DNA of 64,000 nt from NCBI RefSeq assembly GCF_010894405.1, contig NZ_JAAIYA010000005.1:496001-560000 (forward strand), read 5' to 3'. The stretch is from Pyxidicoccus caerfyrddinensis (lineage in GTDB: Bacteria; Myxococcota; Myxococcia; Myxococcales; Myxococcaceae). This document shows, in pieces, positions 17,315-26,776 of this stretch. Position 1 is the first letter of the stretch; every line of letters starts with the position of its first letter. The position numbers and the translations under genes were made by a program. Below the pieces are notes generated by a model. It was not told where the DNA came from and made no database searches. It was given only the letters and a program-made list of their open reading frames with translations.

Positions 17315-17360
17315 TCGTTTCCGGTGACTTCTCCGGGGGCCTGCGGTCCAATCCGCCGCC

Positions 17361-18659
17361 ATGCAAGCGCTCGCCCTTCGTGAGGACCGTTTCCTGGATG
17401 TGCTCCGGCGGCTCATCGCCCTGACGCCGAAGCTGCAGAACAACCCCGGCGGGGGAATGGTGCCCGAGGAGCGGCTCGCCGCGCAGGTGGTGCTGGACGT
17501 GCTCGCCCCACATCTCAAGTCCGGCTTCATCCAGGTGGAGTCGCTCGCGGGCCCCGGCAACGAGGCGCGGCCCTGCCTGGTGCTCACCGTGAAGGGCACG
17601 GGCGAGGAGGGCACGCTGGGCTTCGTGGGGGCGCACTTCGACGTCGTGCCCGCGGACGAGAAGGGCGAGGGCTGGGAGCACAACCCCTTCGCGCTGTGGG
17701 AGGGGCCCGGCGGCGTGCTCTACGGGCGCGGCGTCACCGACTGCCTCGGCCACGTGGCGGTGATTACCGATCTGCTCGCGCAGCTCGCCGAGCGCAACGT
17801 GCGCCCGAGCCGCACGCTGAAGGTGGTGTTCATCTCCAACGAGGAGTCCACGGACCTGCCCGGCCTGGGCCTGGGCTACGTGGCGCAGCAGGGGCGACTG
17901 AAGGACCTGCTCGGGCAGCCGGTGTACTGGCTGGACAGCGCCAACTTCGGCCCCAACGTGGGCACCGGCGGCAACGCCATCTGGGAGCTGAAGGTGACGG
18001 GCGTGGGCGGGCACTCGGGCATGCCGCAGAACTGCGTCAACGCGCTGGAGCTGGCCATGGCCGCGTCGCTGGAGCTGGCCCGCTGGTTCCACGCGCGCTA
18101 CCCCGCCACCGAGGACGAGAAGAAGTGGGGCTTCCTCTCCTCGTCCAGCCTCAAGGCCACCGTGGTGGAAGGCGCCAACACCAAGGAGACGAAGATTCCC
18201 GCCGACATCACCCTGCGCGGCGACATCCGCGTCACGCCCTTCTATGACTTGAAGGAGGTGATGCAGTCGGTGGAGGCCTTCGTGAGGGATTTGGATGCGC
18301 GTCTCGAACGCGACGAGGTCCTCGCCGGCTTCCCGCGCACGCGCACGGCGGCGGGCAAGCGCGGCTCGCTGGCGTTCCGCTTCCAGGGCGCCGGCACGGA
18401 GGGCATCGCCTGCCGGCTGGACTCGCCGGGGCTCCAGGCGCTGAAGGACGCGATTCAGCACGTGCGCGGCGTGGCGCCGACGCCGTTCTCCCTCACCGGC
18501 TCGCTGCCGCTCGTGCGCGACTTGCAGCGCCAGGGCTGCGACGTGCAGATAACGGGCTTCGGGGACATGGCGTACTACCACGCACCCAATGAGCAGGCCC
18601 GGCTGGAGGACTTCCGGCAGGGCTTCACCATCCTCCGCGAGCTGCTCGTGCGGCTGTGA
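17361..18659 (+). CDS. M20-family zinc peptidase/deacylase
   Basis: A 432-aa enzyme of the M20 family (ArgE/DapE/carboxypeptidase group), cleaving an acyl or peptide bond next to a free carboxylate. Metal and catalytic residues are visible: the HFD of GAHFDVVPA, the bridging Asp in GRGVTDCLGH, the catalytic Glu-Glu pair in SNEESTD, the dimerisation-domain start GVGGHSGMPQNCVNAL, and the last His in DMAYYHAPNEQ. It is exact-substrate neutral; the length fits DapE/ArgE-like enzymes. It is not in an operon: 112 bases with a terminator precede it, and 209 bases separate it from the aminotransferase. Confidence 0.9.
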   Translation: MQALALREDRFLDVLRRLIALTPKLQNNPGGGMVPEERLAAQVVLDVLAPHLKSGFIQVESLAGPGNEARPCLVLTVKGTGEEGTLGFVGAHFDVVPADEKGEGWEHNPFALWEGPGGVLYGRGVTDCLGHVAVITDLLAQLAERNVRPSRTLKVVFISNEESTDLPGLGLGYVAQQGRLKDLLGQPVYWLDSANFGPNVGTGGNAIWELKVTGVGGHSGMPQNCVNALELAMAASLELARWFHARYPATEDEKKWGFLSSSSLKATVVEGANTKETKIPADITLRGDIRVTPFYDLKEVMQSVEAFVRDLDARLERDEVLAGFPRTRTAAGKRGSLAFRFQGAGTEGIACRLDSPGLQALKDAIQHVRGVAPTPFSLTGSLPLVRDLQRQGCDVQITGFGDMAYYHAPNEQARLEDFRQGFTILRELLVRL

Positions 18660-18868
18660 CTCGCACGGGCCCCGCGGCGCGCCGCTCACCGGGGCAGACC
18701 GGATGAGTGGGCACCTGCCCCGCGAGCCAGGGCCCGCGTCGCTCCTGCCACATCGGGCCCACATGGTCGTGGACAGCGGCCCGGCGGCTGGCCAGATTCA
18801 GGGCCGCGCCTTCGCGGCATCCATCAGGGGCCCTCGCGGGCTCCGGGCGCGCCAGGAGCGGTGACACC

Positions 18869-20029
18869 GTGAGAGACCTGCTGATGATTCCGGGGCCGGT
18901 GGAGTTCGAGCCGGAGGTGCTCCAGGCGCTGGCGGCGCCCACGCTCGGCCACACGGACCCGGCCTTCATCTCCATCTTCGGCCGGGCGCTGAAGCGGCTG
19001 CGCGAAGTGTGCCTCGCCCCCGGCGCGCAGCCCTTCGTGGTGGCCGGCTCCGGCACGCTGGCCATGGAGCTGGCGGGCGCCAACCTGGTGGAGCCGGGTG
19101 ACCGCGCGCTCGTGGTGAACACGGGCTACTTCAGTGACCGGATGGCGAAAATCCTGGAGCGCCACGGCGCGCAGGTGACGCACGCGCGCGCGGCCCCGGG
19201 CGAGTCCCCTTCCGCCGACGAGGTGGAGACGCACCTGTCGCGCGGCGGCTTCAAGGTGATGACCGTCACGCACGTGGACACCTCCACCGGAGTCCTGGCG
19301 CCCGTGGAGGCGCTGGTGCGCGCCGGGCGCAAGCACGGGGTGCTGGTGGTGGTGGATGGCGTGTGCGCCACCGCGGGCGAGGCCTTCCACCAGGACGCGT
19401 GGGGCGCGGACGTGTACCTGACCGCGAGCCAGAAGGCGGTGGGCGTGCCGCCAGGCCTGGCGCTGCTCACAGTGGGGCCGCGTGCCATGGAGGCCTGGCG
19501 CAAGCGCAAGACGCCGGTGGCCAGCGTCTACTCGGACTGGGCGGAGTGGCTCCCCATCATGGAGGCGTACGAGGCGGGCAAGCCGTCCTACTTCGCGACG
19601 CCGCCCGTCAACCTCGTCTGCGCGCTGGACGTGAGCCTCGGGCAGATTCTCGCCGAGGGCATGGAGGCGCGCTTCGCCCGGCACCAGCGCATGGCGCGCG
19701 CCTTCCGCGCGGCGTGGAAGGCCCTGGGCCTGCGCATGCTGCCCACGTCCGAGGCCCTCACCGCCAACACCCTGAGCGCCGTCTACTACCCGGACGGCGT
19801 GGACGCGGCGCTGGTGGGGCGGGTGAAGGGCCAGGGCATCGTCATCGCCGGCGGCCTCCATCCGGAGCTCAAGACGCGCTACTTCCGCGTGGGCCATATG
19901 AATCGCGTCGGCCCCACGGACGTGCTGGCCGCGGTGGGCGCGGTGGAGCGGGCACTGCTCGCCGCCGGCCACCGCTCCGAGCCCGGCGTTGCCGTGGCCG
20001 CCGCCCAGGCCTCGCTCATCGCGGGCTGA
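18869..20029 (+). CDS. Class V aminotransferase (alanine-glyoxylate/serine-pyruvate type)
   Basis: A 386-aa PLP enzyme. The GTG at 18869 (VRDLLMIPGPVEFEPEVL) follows AGGAGCGG and fits the family N-terminus PGPxxxxxxVLxA; the frame extends upstream without homology-like sequence. The cofactor lysine lies in TASQKAVGVPPGLALLTV, and the Asp that pairs with the pyridine nitrogen in VVVDGVCATAGE. Length and motifs match alanine-glyoxylate/serine-glyoxylate/serine-pyruvate aminotransferases. The exact amino donor cannot be told. A strong GC hairpin follows. Confidence 0.93.
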   Translation: MRDLLMIPGPVEFEPEVLQALAAPTLGHTDPAFISIFGRALKRLREVCLAPGAQPFVVAGSGTLAMELAGANLVEPGDRALVVNTGYFSDRMAKILERHGAQVTHARAAPGESPSADEVETHLSRGGFKVMTVTHVDTSTGVLAPVEALVRAGRKHGVLVVVDGVCATAGEAFHQDAWGADVYLTASQKAVGVPPGLALLTVGPRAMEAWRKRKTPVASVYSDWAEWLPIMEAYEAGKPSYFATPPVNLVCALDVSLGQILAEGMEARFARHQRMARAFRAAWKALGLRMLPTSEALTANTLSAVYYPDGVDAALVGRVKGQGIVIAGGLHPELKTRYFRVGHMNRVGPTDVLAAVGAVERALLAAGHRSEPGVAVAAAQASLIAG

Positions 20030-20038
20030 GCCCCGCCT

Positions 20039-20065
20039 CCCGTGGGCTCCGCGAGAGCCCACGGG
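20039..20065 (+). terminator. GC-rich hairpin after the aminotransferase gene
   Basis: A perfect 11-bp stem CCCGTGGGCTC/GAGCCCACGGG with a 5-base loop, 10 bases after the stop. There is no T-run, so this may be a 3'-end stabiliser or a U-less terminator rather than a classical one. Confidence 0.45.
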
Positions 20066-20296
20066 GCCCCTGGAAGATTCCGTGCATAGCCGACCTGGAC
20101 GGTGGCTCCTCCCTTCAGGAGCCGTGGCGTTCCAGGATTCCACGGGCGCGGAATAATGATTCGACAGCAGCGTAAAAATATGAGAAGGTTGCCATCCCGG
20201 AAGTGGGGGGAATCGGGTCAGCCCGGAAATACCTGCCAGATACGCCGGCGGTGTGTTTCCGAGACAGACCTGGAAGGTCCCCTCGGGGGAGAGACC

Positions 20297-20905
20297 ATGT
20301 ACGTGGGCACGGAAGCGAGCAGCAGTGGAGCAGCCTGGGAGCTGGAGCTGCGACGCCTTGCCGCGAGCGAGGAGGACCAGGCTCGCGGGATGTTCTTCCA
20401 GGGCACGCTGGACGTGGTCGGCTTCCTGGGTGGGGAGGGCGCCGTGGCCCGGTGCAAGGGCGTGGCGGGCATCTGGGAAATCAACCCCGTGCACATGTAC
20501 CCCATCAGCCGTTACCTGCGGATGACGTCCACGGCGGCGCGGCTGCTGGCGCCCCAATTGGACGGCTTCGAGGGCGTGCTGAAGCGCATGGGCACGCAGG
20601 CCACGGTGGACTTCCTGTCCTCCATGTTCGGCCGGGACTTGATGCAGACGGCCGGTGGCAGCCCGCGCAAGCTGCTGCAGTCGCTGGGCGACTCGTACCG
20701 CGCGGCGGTGAGCTACGGCGAGCGCTACCCGCTGTGGACGGGCGACAAGAGCGCCCGCTTCATCATGCGGCGCGACTTCATGCCCGCCGCGTACCACGAG
20801 GGCGTCCTCCGCGGCGTGCTCGAGGCCATCGGCGCGCAGGACGTCCAGGTGTACGGACGTCAGGTGGCGCTGCTCGACAGCGAGTACGAGCTGTCCTGGA
20901 AGTGA
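20297..20905 (+). CDS. DUF2378 (TIGR02265) family protein, myxobacteria-specific
   Basis: A 202-aa protein. The ATG at 20297 follows GGGGGAGAG; the longer frame from 20102 crosses AT-rich intergenic DNA with poor codon bias. The pattern AREGMFFQG-like (here QARGMFFQGTLDVVG), then RYLRMTSTAARLLAPQL, FGRDLMQTAGGSPRKLLQSL and a C-terminal FMPAAYHEGVLRGVLEAIGA block, fits the paralogous DUF2378 family that is abundant in Myxococcus. No biochemical role is established for the family. The roughly 260 bases before it include an AT-rich block (around 20145-20185) that could hold its promoter. Confidence 0.82.
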   Translation: MYVGTEASSSGAAWELELRRLAASEEDQARGMFFQGTLDVVGFLGGEGAVARCKGVAGIWEINPVHMYPISRYLRMTSTAARLLAPQLDGFEGVLKRMGTQATVDFLSSMFGRDLMQTAGGSPRKLLQSLGDSYRAAVSYGERYPLWTGDKSARFIMRRDFMPAAYHEGVLRGVLEAIGAQDVQVYGRQVALLDSEYELSWK

Positions 20906-21002
20906 AGTAGCGGCAGGCAGGCGTTCGGCCCTGCGTGCGGATGAGGGCAGGGGGTTGCCGCCCCCGGGCATCGATGGCGACACCTCCTGGGGTCCGCCAC
21001 GA

Positions 21003-22649
21003 ATGGATGCTCGGAACGTGAGCCCCGTCCTGTCCACCGCTGAACGCCTGCGGCGGCACATGCCGCGAGTCCTCGCGATATGGGAGGAGCGGGTGCGGCG
21101 GGACGTGCCGGCCTCGAGGGAGCAGCCCGCGCCCGCCCTGCGCGACTCGCTTCCGGCGATGCTCGAGGAGCTGGTCACGACGCTCGAGGACCCCACGCCC
21201 CGGCGGGCCCTCGGAAAGCGGGAGCATGAGCTCGGCCGGGAGCACGGCCTCGAGCGGGCGTCCATGAAGGACTACTCGCTCGAGCAGGTCATGCACGAGT
21301 ACCACCTGCTGCGCCAGGTGCTCTTCGAGGTGCTGGAGGAGGACGGCCCCCTGAGCGTCGCCGAGCGCGACGTGCTGCTCGACTCGGTGCAGGTCGGCGT
21401 GCGCAACGCGGCCAGCGAATTCTCCCGGCGGCGCGGCATGGAGGCCGAGAGCAGCCGCGCGGCCATCCTCGAGGCGCAGGCGACGCTGGAGCGCCGGGTG
21501 CTGGAGCGCACCGAGGCGCTCACGGCGAGCGAGGAGCGCTTCCGGACCTTCGTGGAGGGCGTGCGCGACTACGCGCTCTTCACCCTGGACACCGAGGGGG
21601 TCATCACCTCGTGGAACCTGGGCTGCATCCGCATGAAGGGCTATTCGGTGGAGGAGGCCGTGGGCAGCAACTTCCGCATGCTCTACACGGAGGAGGGGCG
21701 GGCCCGCGGAGACGCCGAGGACCACCTGCTCATCGCGCAGCGCGAGGGGCGCTTTCGCGGCGAGGGCATGCGCCGGCGCAAGGACGGCGCCATCTTCCTC
21801 GCCGACGTGCTCATCACCCCCATGTACCGGGGGGGCCTCCTCATCGGTTTCTCCAAGGTGGTGCAGGACCTCACCGAGCGGAACCTGCTGGTGCGCGAGC
21901 GCGACCTGTCGCGCGTCACGGTGGAGAACTTCCGGGTGGAGCGCGAGGTGCGCGAGCGCGTCATCACCATGGTGTCCCATGATTTGCGCACGCCACTGAC
22001 CGCGGCGAAGGTGAGTGCGCAGCTCATCCTGCGCAAGCCCGAGGCGCACGAGCGCCACCTGGAGCTCGCGGCCCGGGTGGTGGGCAACCTCGAGCGGCTG
22101 GACCGGATGGTGGCGGACCTGCTGGACACCAGCCGCCTGCGCGAAGGCCAGTCGCTCACGCTCGCGCTGTCGCTCTTCGACCTCACGGACCTGGCCCAGG
22201 AGGTGGCTGACGAGCTCGCCACGGTGTACGGGGACCGCTTCGTCGTGCACGCGGAAGGGAAGGTGGAGGGACACTGGAGCCGCGACGGCCTGCGGCGGGT
22301 GCTGGAGAACCTGGCCACCAACGCGGTGAAGTACGGCGAGCCGGGCTCGCCCATCACCTTCAGCGTGCACCGCAGTGCGCACCGCGCCGGGCTGCGCGTC
22401 GTCAACCTCGGAAAGGGCCTCACGCCCGCGGCGCAGGCCGCCCTCTTCACGCACTTCCAGCGGGGCGCGGACGCCGAGCACAGCCCCCAGCCGGGCTGGG
22501 GCGTGGGCCTCACCGTGGTGCGCGGCGTCGTCGAGGCCCTCGGGGGCACTGTCGGGGTGTCGAGCACTCCGAACTCCGGCACCAGCTTCCTCGTGGACCT
22601 GCCCATCGACTCGCGTCCCTTCGCGAAGGAACGGCCAGAAGGGGCCTAG
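21003..22649 (+). CDS. RsbRD-N/PAS sensor histidine kinase with altered G1 box
   Basis: A 548-aa protein from the ATG at 21003 (an upstream start at 20955 is possible). The N-terminal about 150 residues resemble the RsbRD_N helical domain (RHMPRVLAIWEERVRRD, EYHLLRQVLFEVLE). A coiled coil follows, then a PAS domain (about 175-290), HisKA with phospho-acceptor His326 in VSHDLRTPLT, and HATPase with N-box NLATNAVKYG and G2 box GWGVGLTVVR. The G1 box reads NLGKGL where DxGxGI is expected, so the Asp that contacts adenine is replaced by Asn. The protein is soluble. It precedes a four-gene signalling operon by 145 bases and may feed it. Confidence 0.9.
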   Translation: MDARNVSPVLSTAERLRRHMPRVLAIWEERVRRDVPASREQPAPALRDSLPAMLEELVTTLEDPTPRRALGKREHELGREHGLERASMKDYSLEQVMHEYHLLRQVLFEVLEEDGPLSVAERDVLLDSVQVGVRNAASEFSRRRGMEAESSRAAILEAQATLERRVLERTEALTASEERFRTFVEGVRDYALFTLDTEGVITSWNLGCIRMKGYSVEEAVGSNFRMLYTEEGRARGDAEDHLLIAQREGRFRGEGMRRRKDGAIFLADVLITPMYRGGLLIGFSKVVQDLTERNLLVRERDLSRVTVENFRVEREVRERVITMVSHDLRTPLTAAKVSAQLILRKPEAHERHLELAARVVGNLERLDRMVADLLDTSRLREGQSLTLALSLFDLTDLAQEVADELATVYGDRFVVHAEGKVEGHWSRDGLRRVLENLATNAVKYGEPGSPITFSVHRSAHRAGLRVVNLGKGLTPAAQAALFTHFQRGADAEHSPQPGWGVGLTVVRGVVEALGGTVGVSSTPNSGTSFLVDLPIDSRPFAKERPEGA

Positions 22650-22794
22650 GCAGGGGCGGTATGCGCCACGCCAGGCCGCCTGCCCTGCGACACGGGGAGC
22701 GGGCCCCGGTACTCGCGTCACTTCTCCGGCGACTTCCAGGCCTCCGCGCCGGACACATGCGCATCTTGCGGTTACCCCACCGGGGTCCGTCTGG

Positions 22795-24228
22795 ATGTCC
22801 GCCTTGGCCTACCTCGACCCGAACCGCTTCCGTCGCCTGCTGCTGCGCTCCGTGGTGCTGCCCGCGGTGCTGGGGACGCTCTTGGCCGGGCTGCTCTTCT
22901 GGGAGGTGCGCCAGCTCCTCCGGGCGGACGAGGCGGCGGACCGCTCCGACGCGGTGCTCGCGCAGGCCGTCCAGGTGCGCCAGCTCCTCATCGACCGGGA
23001 GACGGGCCTTCGCGGCTTCCTCCTCACCGGAGACGCCAGATTCCTCGAGCCCTACCACGCCTCGGGAGCGCGCCTGCCGGAGGCCCTCGGCCGGCTGGAG
23101 TCGCTCGTGTCGGACTCGCCGGACCAGCGCGCCCGGCTGGAGGAACTGCACCGGCGCCGGGCAGGCTGGGAGTCCTTCTCCGACGAGGAGCTGCGGAGCT
23201 TCAGGGACGGTGGAAACTGGCTGAAGCTGGTCGTCGAGGGAGAGGGCAAGCGTCGTATGGACAGCATCCGCCAGCTCCTCGACGAGCTGGCCTCCGTGGA
23301 GCGCGAGAGGGCCAACCAGCGCGGTGCCCTCGCCGAGCGCCAGGCGCGGATGGTGCTGTGGGGCGGCGCCGCCTGGCTGCTCGTGCTCGGGGCCCTGCTG
23401 GCGTGGATGGGCCGGCGCCAGCTCGTCGTCCTGTCCGACGACTACGAGTCCCTGCTCGAGCAGGCCCAGGCGCAGGCCAACGCCCTGCGCGCCAGCGAGG
23501 CGCGCCTGGAGCAACGCGTGGCCCAGCGCACCCAGGAGCTGACGGTGGCCAACCGCGAGCTGGAGTCCTTCAGCTACTCCGTCTCCCACGACCTGCGCGC
23601 CCCGCTGCGCGCGGTGGACGGCTTCAGCCAGGCGCTGCTGGAGGACGAGGGCGAGCGCATCTCCGAAGAAGGCCATGAGCACCTCCGGCGGCTGCGCGCG
23701 GCGGCCACCCGCATGGGGCTGCTCATCGACGACCTCTTGCGCCTGTCCCGCCTGTCTCGCGCCGAGCTGCGCCAGGAGCCGGTGGACCTGAGCACCCTGG
23801 CCCGGGACGTGGCGGAGGGGCTCACGCGCGGCGAGCCCGGTCGCGACACGACGTTCGACATCGCCCCCGGCCTCGCGGCGCGGGGGGATGCCCGGCTGCT
23901 CCGGGTCGTCCTGGAGAATCTGCTGGGCAACGCCTGGAAGTTCACCAGCCAGCGCTCCGGGGCCCGCATCGAACTTTTCGCTGAGTCGCAGGATGGGCGC
24001 CCCCGTTACTGTGTCCGCGACAACGGCGTGGGTTTCGACATGGCGTACGCGAGCAAGCTCTTCTCCCCCTTCCAGCGGCTGCACCGGCCCACCGAGTTTC
24101 CCGGCTCCGGCATCGGGCTCGCGACCGTGCAGCGCATCATCCACCGTCATGGCGGAGACATCACCGCGGAGGCGGTGCCGGACGGCGGGGCTACCTTCTG
24201 CTTCACCCTGGAGGAGTCGCACCCATGA
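22795..24228 (+). CDS. CHASE3-type membrane histidine kinase
   Basis: A 477-aa protein starting at the ATG at 22795. Membrane segments at about 17-37 and 185-203 flank a periplasmic CHASE3-like four-helix sensor (RETGLRGFLLTGDARFLEPYH is diagnostic). A coiled coil (LEQRVAQRTQELTVANREL) follows, then HisKA with phospho-acceptor His265 in SVSHDLRAPLRAVDGFS, and HATPase with NLLGNAWKFT, DNGVGFD and GSGIGLATVQ. This architecture is like the phytochrome-type kinases that pair with Rcp1-like regulators. The next gene is exactly that, and it overlaps by 4 bases. Confidence 0.93.
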   Translation: MSALAYLDPNRFRRLLLRSVVLPAVLGTLLAGLLFWEVRQLLRADEAADRSDAVLAQAVQVRQLLIDRETGLRGFLLTGDARFLEPYHASGARLPEALGRLESLVSDSPDQRARLEELHRRRAGWESFSDEELRSFRDGGNWLKLVVEGEGKRRMDSIRQLLDELASVERERANQRGALAERQARMVLWGGAAWLLVLGALLAWMGRRQLVVLSDDYESLLEQAQAQANALRASEARLEQRVAQRTQELTVANRELESFSYSVSHDLRAPLRAVDGFSQALLEDEGERISEEGHEHLRRLRAAATRMGLLIDDLLRLSRLSRAELRQEPVDLSTLARDVAEGLTRGEPGRDTTFDIAPGLAARGDARLLRVVLENLLGNAWKFTSQRSGARIELFAESQDGRPRYCVRDNGVGFDMAYASKLFSPFQRLHRPTEFPGSGIGLATVQRIIHRHGGDITAEAVPDGGATFCFTLEESHP

Positions 24229-24692
24229 ATGGCTCCGAGCGTCCCATCCTCCTGGTGGAGGACAACCCCGATGACGCCGACCTGACCCTGCGGGCCTTCA
24301 AGCGCGCGGGCATCACCACCCCGATGGACGTGGCGCGCGACGGCGTGGAGGCCCTCGACTACCTCCATGGCCGGGGCGCCTTCGCGGCGCGCGCCGGCCA
24401 GCCGTTGCCGGTGGTGGTGCTGCTCGACCTGAAGCTGCCACGGCTGGACGGGCACGAGGTGCTGCGCCGCATCCGCGCGGACGCGCGCACGCGGCTGTTG
24501 CCGGTGGTCATCCTCACCTCGTCGGTGGAGGATGTGGACCTGGTGCGCGGCTACGGCGGCGGGGCCAACAGCTACGTGCGCAAGCCGGTGAGCTACACGG
24601 AGTTCGTGGAGGCGGCGCGCCAGCTCGGCCTGTACTGGCTGGTGCTCAACCACGAGCCGCCCTCCGTGCCTCCTGCCGGGACGGCGGGATGA
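24225..24692 (+). CDS. Rcp1-like single-domain response regulator
   Basis: A 155-aa receiver domain without an output domain. The acidic pocket is VEDNPDDADL, the phospho-acceptor Asp68 lies in VVLLDLKLPRLDG, a Thr/Ser switch in ILTSS and the lysine in VRKPVSYTEF. The long loop between alpha-2 and beta-3 (GRGAFAARAGQPLP) is typical of Rcp1-type partners of CHASE3/phytochrome kinases. It is coupled on both sides by ATGA overlaps, so its direct partner is probably the kinase at 22795. The output must be by protein contact. Confidence 0.93.
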   Translation: MNGSERPILLVEDNPDDADLTLRAFKRAGITTPMDVARDGVEALDYLHGRGAFAARAGQPLPVVVLLDLKLPRLDGHEVLRRIRADARTRLLPVVILTSSVEDVDLVRGYGGGANSYVRKPVSYTEFVEAARQLGLYWLVLNHEPPSVPPAGTAG

Positions 24693-26320
24693 AACCGCTG
24701 CGGCTGCTGGTGGTGGAGGACAACCCGGACGACGCGGCGCTGATGCTCCTGGAGCTGAAGCGCAACGGCTTTCGTCCGGAGTCCCACCGCGTGCAGACGG
24801 CGGCGGCGATGCGGCAGGCACTGGTGGGCGCGGACTTCGACATCATCCTCTCCGACTACTCCATGCCGGACTTCACCGCGCTGCAGGCGCTGAAGGTGCT
24901 CCAGGAGACGGGGCGGGACATCCCCTTCATCGTCGTGTCCGGCAGCATCGGCGAGGGCGAGGCGGTGGAGGCGATGCGAGCCGGAGCGCGCGACTACTTC
25001 GCCAAGGACCGGCTGGTGCGGCTGGGCGCCGCGGTGGAGCGCGAGCTGGCGGAGGCCCGGGCCCGGCGCGAGCGGGCACGCACGGAGCAGGACCGGCGGA
25101 TGCTGGCGCTCGCCAGTGAGGTGCTCGCCGAGCCGGAGGACCTGGACGAGCGGCTGCGCCGGCTGGTGCAGCTCCCGGTGCCGAAGGTGGCGGACTGGTG
25201 CACCCTGCGCCTGTACGAGAAGGGGCGCGGCGGCCTGCGGCTGGTGGCGCTGGCGCACCCGGATGCGGAGCGGGCGGCGCGCATGTGGGAGGTGGACCAG
25301 CGAAACCCCCTCGAGGTGGGCATGGACTTCGGGCCGGCGCACGTGCTGGCCACCGGTGAGCCGGAGCTGGTGGAGGAGGTGGCGGCGCGGCCCCGGCCCG
25401 TCACCGACGTCTCGGAGTATCAGGAGGTTCTGCGCGAGCTGGGCTTCCGCTCGGCGCTGCACGTGCCCATGCGAGGCCGCACCGGCGTGCTGGGCGTGCT
25501 GTCGCTGGCCATCGACCGCGGCGACCGGCGCCTGGGACCGGAGGACCTGGCGCTGGCGCAGGAGCTGGCCCGGCGCGCCGGGCTGGTGCTGGAGAACGCG
25601 CGCCTGTTTCGCGAGGTGCAGGACGCGGTGCGGCTGCGCGACGACTTCCTCACCGTGGCGGCGCACGAGCTGCGCACGCCGCTCACCACGCTGCGCCTGC
25701 AGCTCGGCTCGCTGATGCAGCACGCCCGCGAGACGCCCATGGCCGAGGAACTGGAGACGCGGCTGGAGCGCAGCATGCGCCAGGTGCTGCGGCTGGGGAC
25801 GCTGGTGGAGTCGCTGCTGGACGTGTCCCGGCTCACCAGCGGCGAGCCAGACCTGTCCCCGGAGCGCTTCGACCTGGTGGAGGCGGTGCGCGCGGTGGTG
25901 GAGCGCTACGGCGCGGAGGCGGAAGGCGTGGGCAGTGAGCTGCGCGTGTCGGCGGGGCCGGAGCTGTGGGGCCGGTGGGACCGGGCGCGGGTGGAGCAGT
26001 CTGTGGCGGCGCTGGTGTCCAACGCGCTGAAGTTCGGCCCGGGCCGGCCGGTGGAGGTGGAGGTGACGCGGGAGGGGCCCATGGGCCGGGTGCGGGTGAT
26101 GGACCGGGGCATCGGGATTCCGGAAGACCAGCTGGAGCGCATCTTCGAGCGCTTCGGGCGCGCGGTAAGCTCGCGCTCCTACGGGGGACTGGGGCTGGGG
26201 CTGTACCTGGCGAGGCGTGCGGCGGAAGCCCATGGGGGCCGCGCCTGGGCGGAGATGCGGGAGGGTGGCGGAGCGCGGTTCACCCTGGAGCTGCCGTTGG
26301 AGAAGGAGGAGCGTGCGTGA
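24689..26320 (+). CDS. Hybrid REC-GAF-histidine kinase
   Basis: A 543-aa protein. The N-terminal receiver domain (1-125) has phospho-acceptor Asp56 in ILSDYSMPDF. It is followed by a GAF domain (about 150-305), HisKA with phospho-acceptor His326 in VAAHELRTPLTTLR, and HATPase (about 425-540; SNALKFG, DRGIGI, GLGLGLYLAR). An N-terminal receiver on a kinase suggests it receives phosphate from the upstream kinase and then controls its own activity, building a relay. There is no membrane segment. It overlaps both neighbours by 4 bases. Confidence 0.92.
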   Translation: MKPLRLLVVEDNPDDAALMLLELKRNGFRPESHRVQTAAAMRQALVGADFDIILSDYSMPDFTALQALKVLQETGRDIPFIVVSGSIGEGEAVEAMRAGARDYFAKDRLVRLGAAVERELAEARARRERARTEQDRRMLALASEVLAEPEDLDERLRRLVQLPVPKVADWCTLRLYEKGRGGLRLVALAHPDAERAARMWEVDQRNPLEVGMDFGPAHVLATGEPELVEEVAARPRPVTDVSEYQEVLRELGFRSALHVPMRGRTGVLGVLSLAIDRGDRRLGPEDLALAQELARRAGLVLENARLFREVQDAVRLRDDFLTVAAHELRTPLTTLRLQLGSLMQHARETPMAEELETRLERSMRQVLRLGTLVESLLDVSRLTSGEPDLSPERFDLVEAVRAVVERYGAEAEGVGSELRVSAGPELWGRWDRARVEQSVAALVSNALKFGPGRPVEVEVTREGPMGRVRVMDRGIGIPEDQLERIFERFGRAVSSRSYGGLGLGLYLARRAAEAHGGRAWAEMREGGGARFTLELPLEKEERA

Positions 26321-26685
26321 GCCGGCCGTTGCTGGTGGTGGACGACGACGCGGACCTGCGCGAAGCGCTGGAAGAAGTGCTGCGCGACGCGGGCCACGAG
26401 GTGTTGGGCGCGAGCAATGGCAAGCATGCCCTGGAGGTGCTGGGCACCATGCCCGTGCTGCCGGGACTGGTGCTGCTGGACATGATGATGCCGGTGCTGG
26501 ACGGCGGCGGCTTCGCCCGCGCCATGCGCCAGGTGCCCCAGTGGCGCGACATCCCCGTGCTCGTCTTCTCCGCGTCCGCCAACGCCCGTCAGGTGGCCGA
26601 GGAGATTGGTGCGTGCGGCCACCTGCGCAAGCCCGTGGACGTGGACACGCTCGTCGAGGCCGTGCGCAGGCACAAGGTGGAGTGA
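26317..26685 (+). CDS. Single-domain response regulator (CheY-like)
   Basis: A 122-aa receiver. GTG at 26317 overlaps the stop of the hybrid kinase (GTGA), and the upstream part of the frame is spurious. Motifs are VVDDDADLREAL (acidic pocket), phospho-acceptor Asp55 in LLDMMMPVLDG, FSAS (switch Ser) and LRKPVD (Lys). No output domain. It is the last gene of the operon 22795-26685 and is probably the final phospho-acceptor of the relay. Confidence 0.92.
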   Translation: MSRPLLVVDDDADLREALEEVLRDAGHEVLGASNGKHALEVLGTMPVLPGLVLLDMMMPVLDGGGFARAMRQVPQWRDIPVLVFSASANARQVAEEIGACGHLRKPVDVDTLVEAVRRHKVE

Positions 26686-26776
26686 GTTGCCTGCCCGCAC
26701 GGACAGTCCTCGTGAATTGACGATTCCGCGAGCGGGTTGATAAGGGGTTACTTAACACCCACCACCGGAGGGATGG

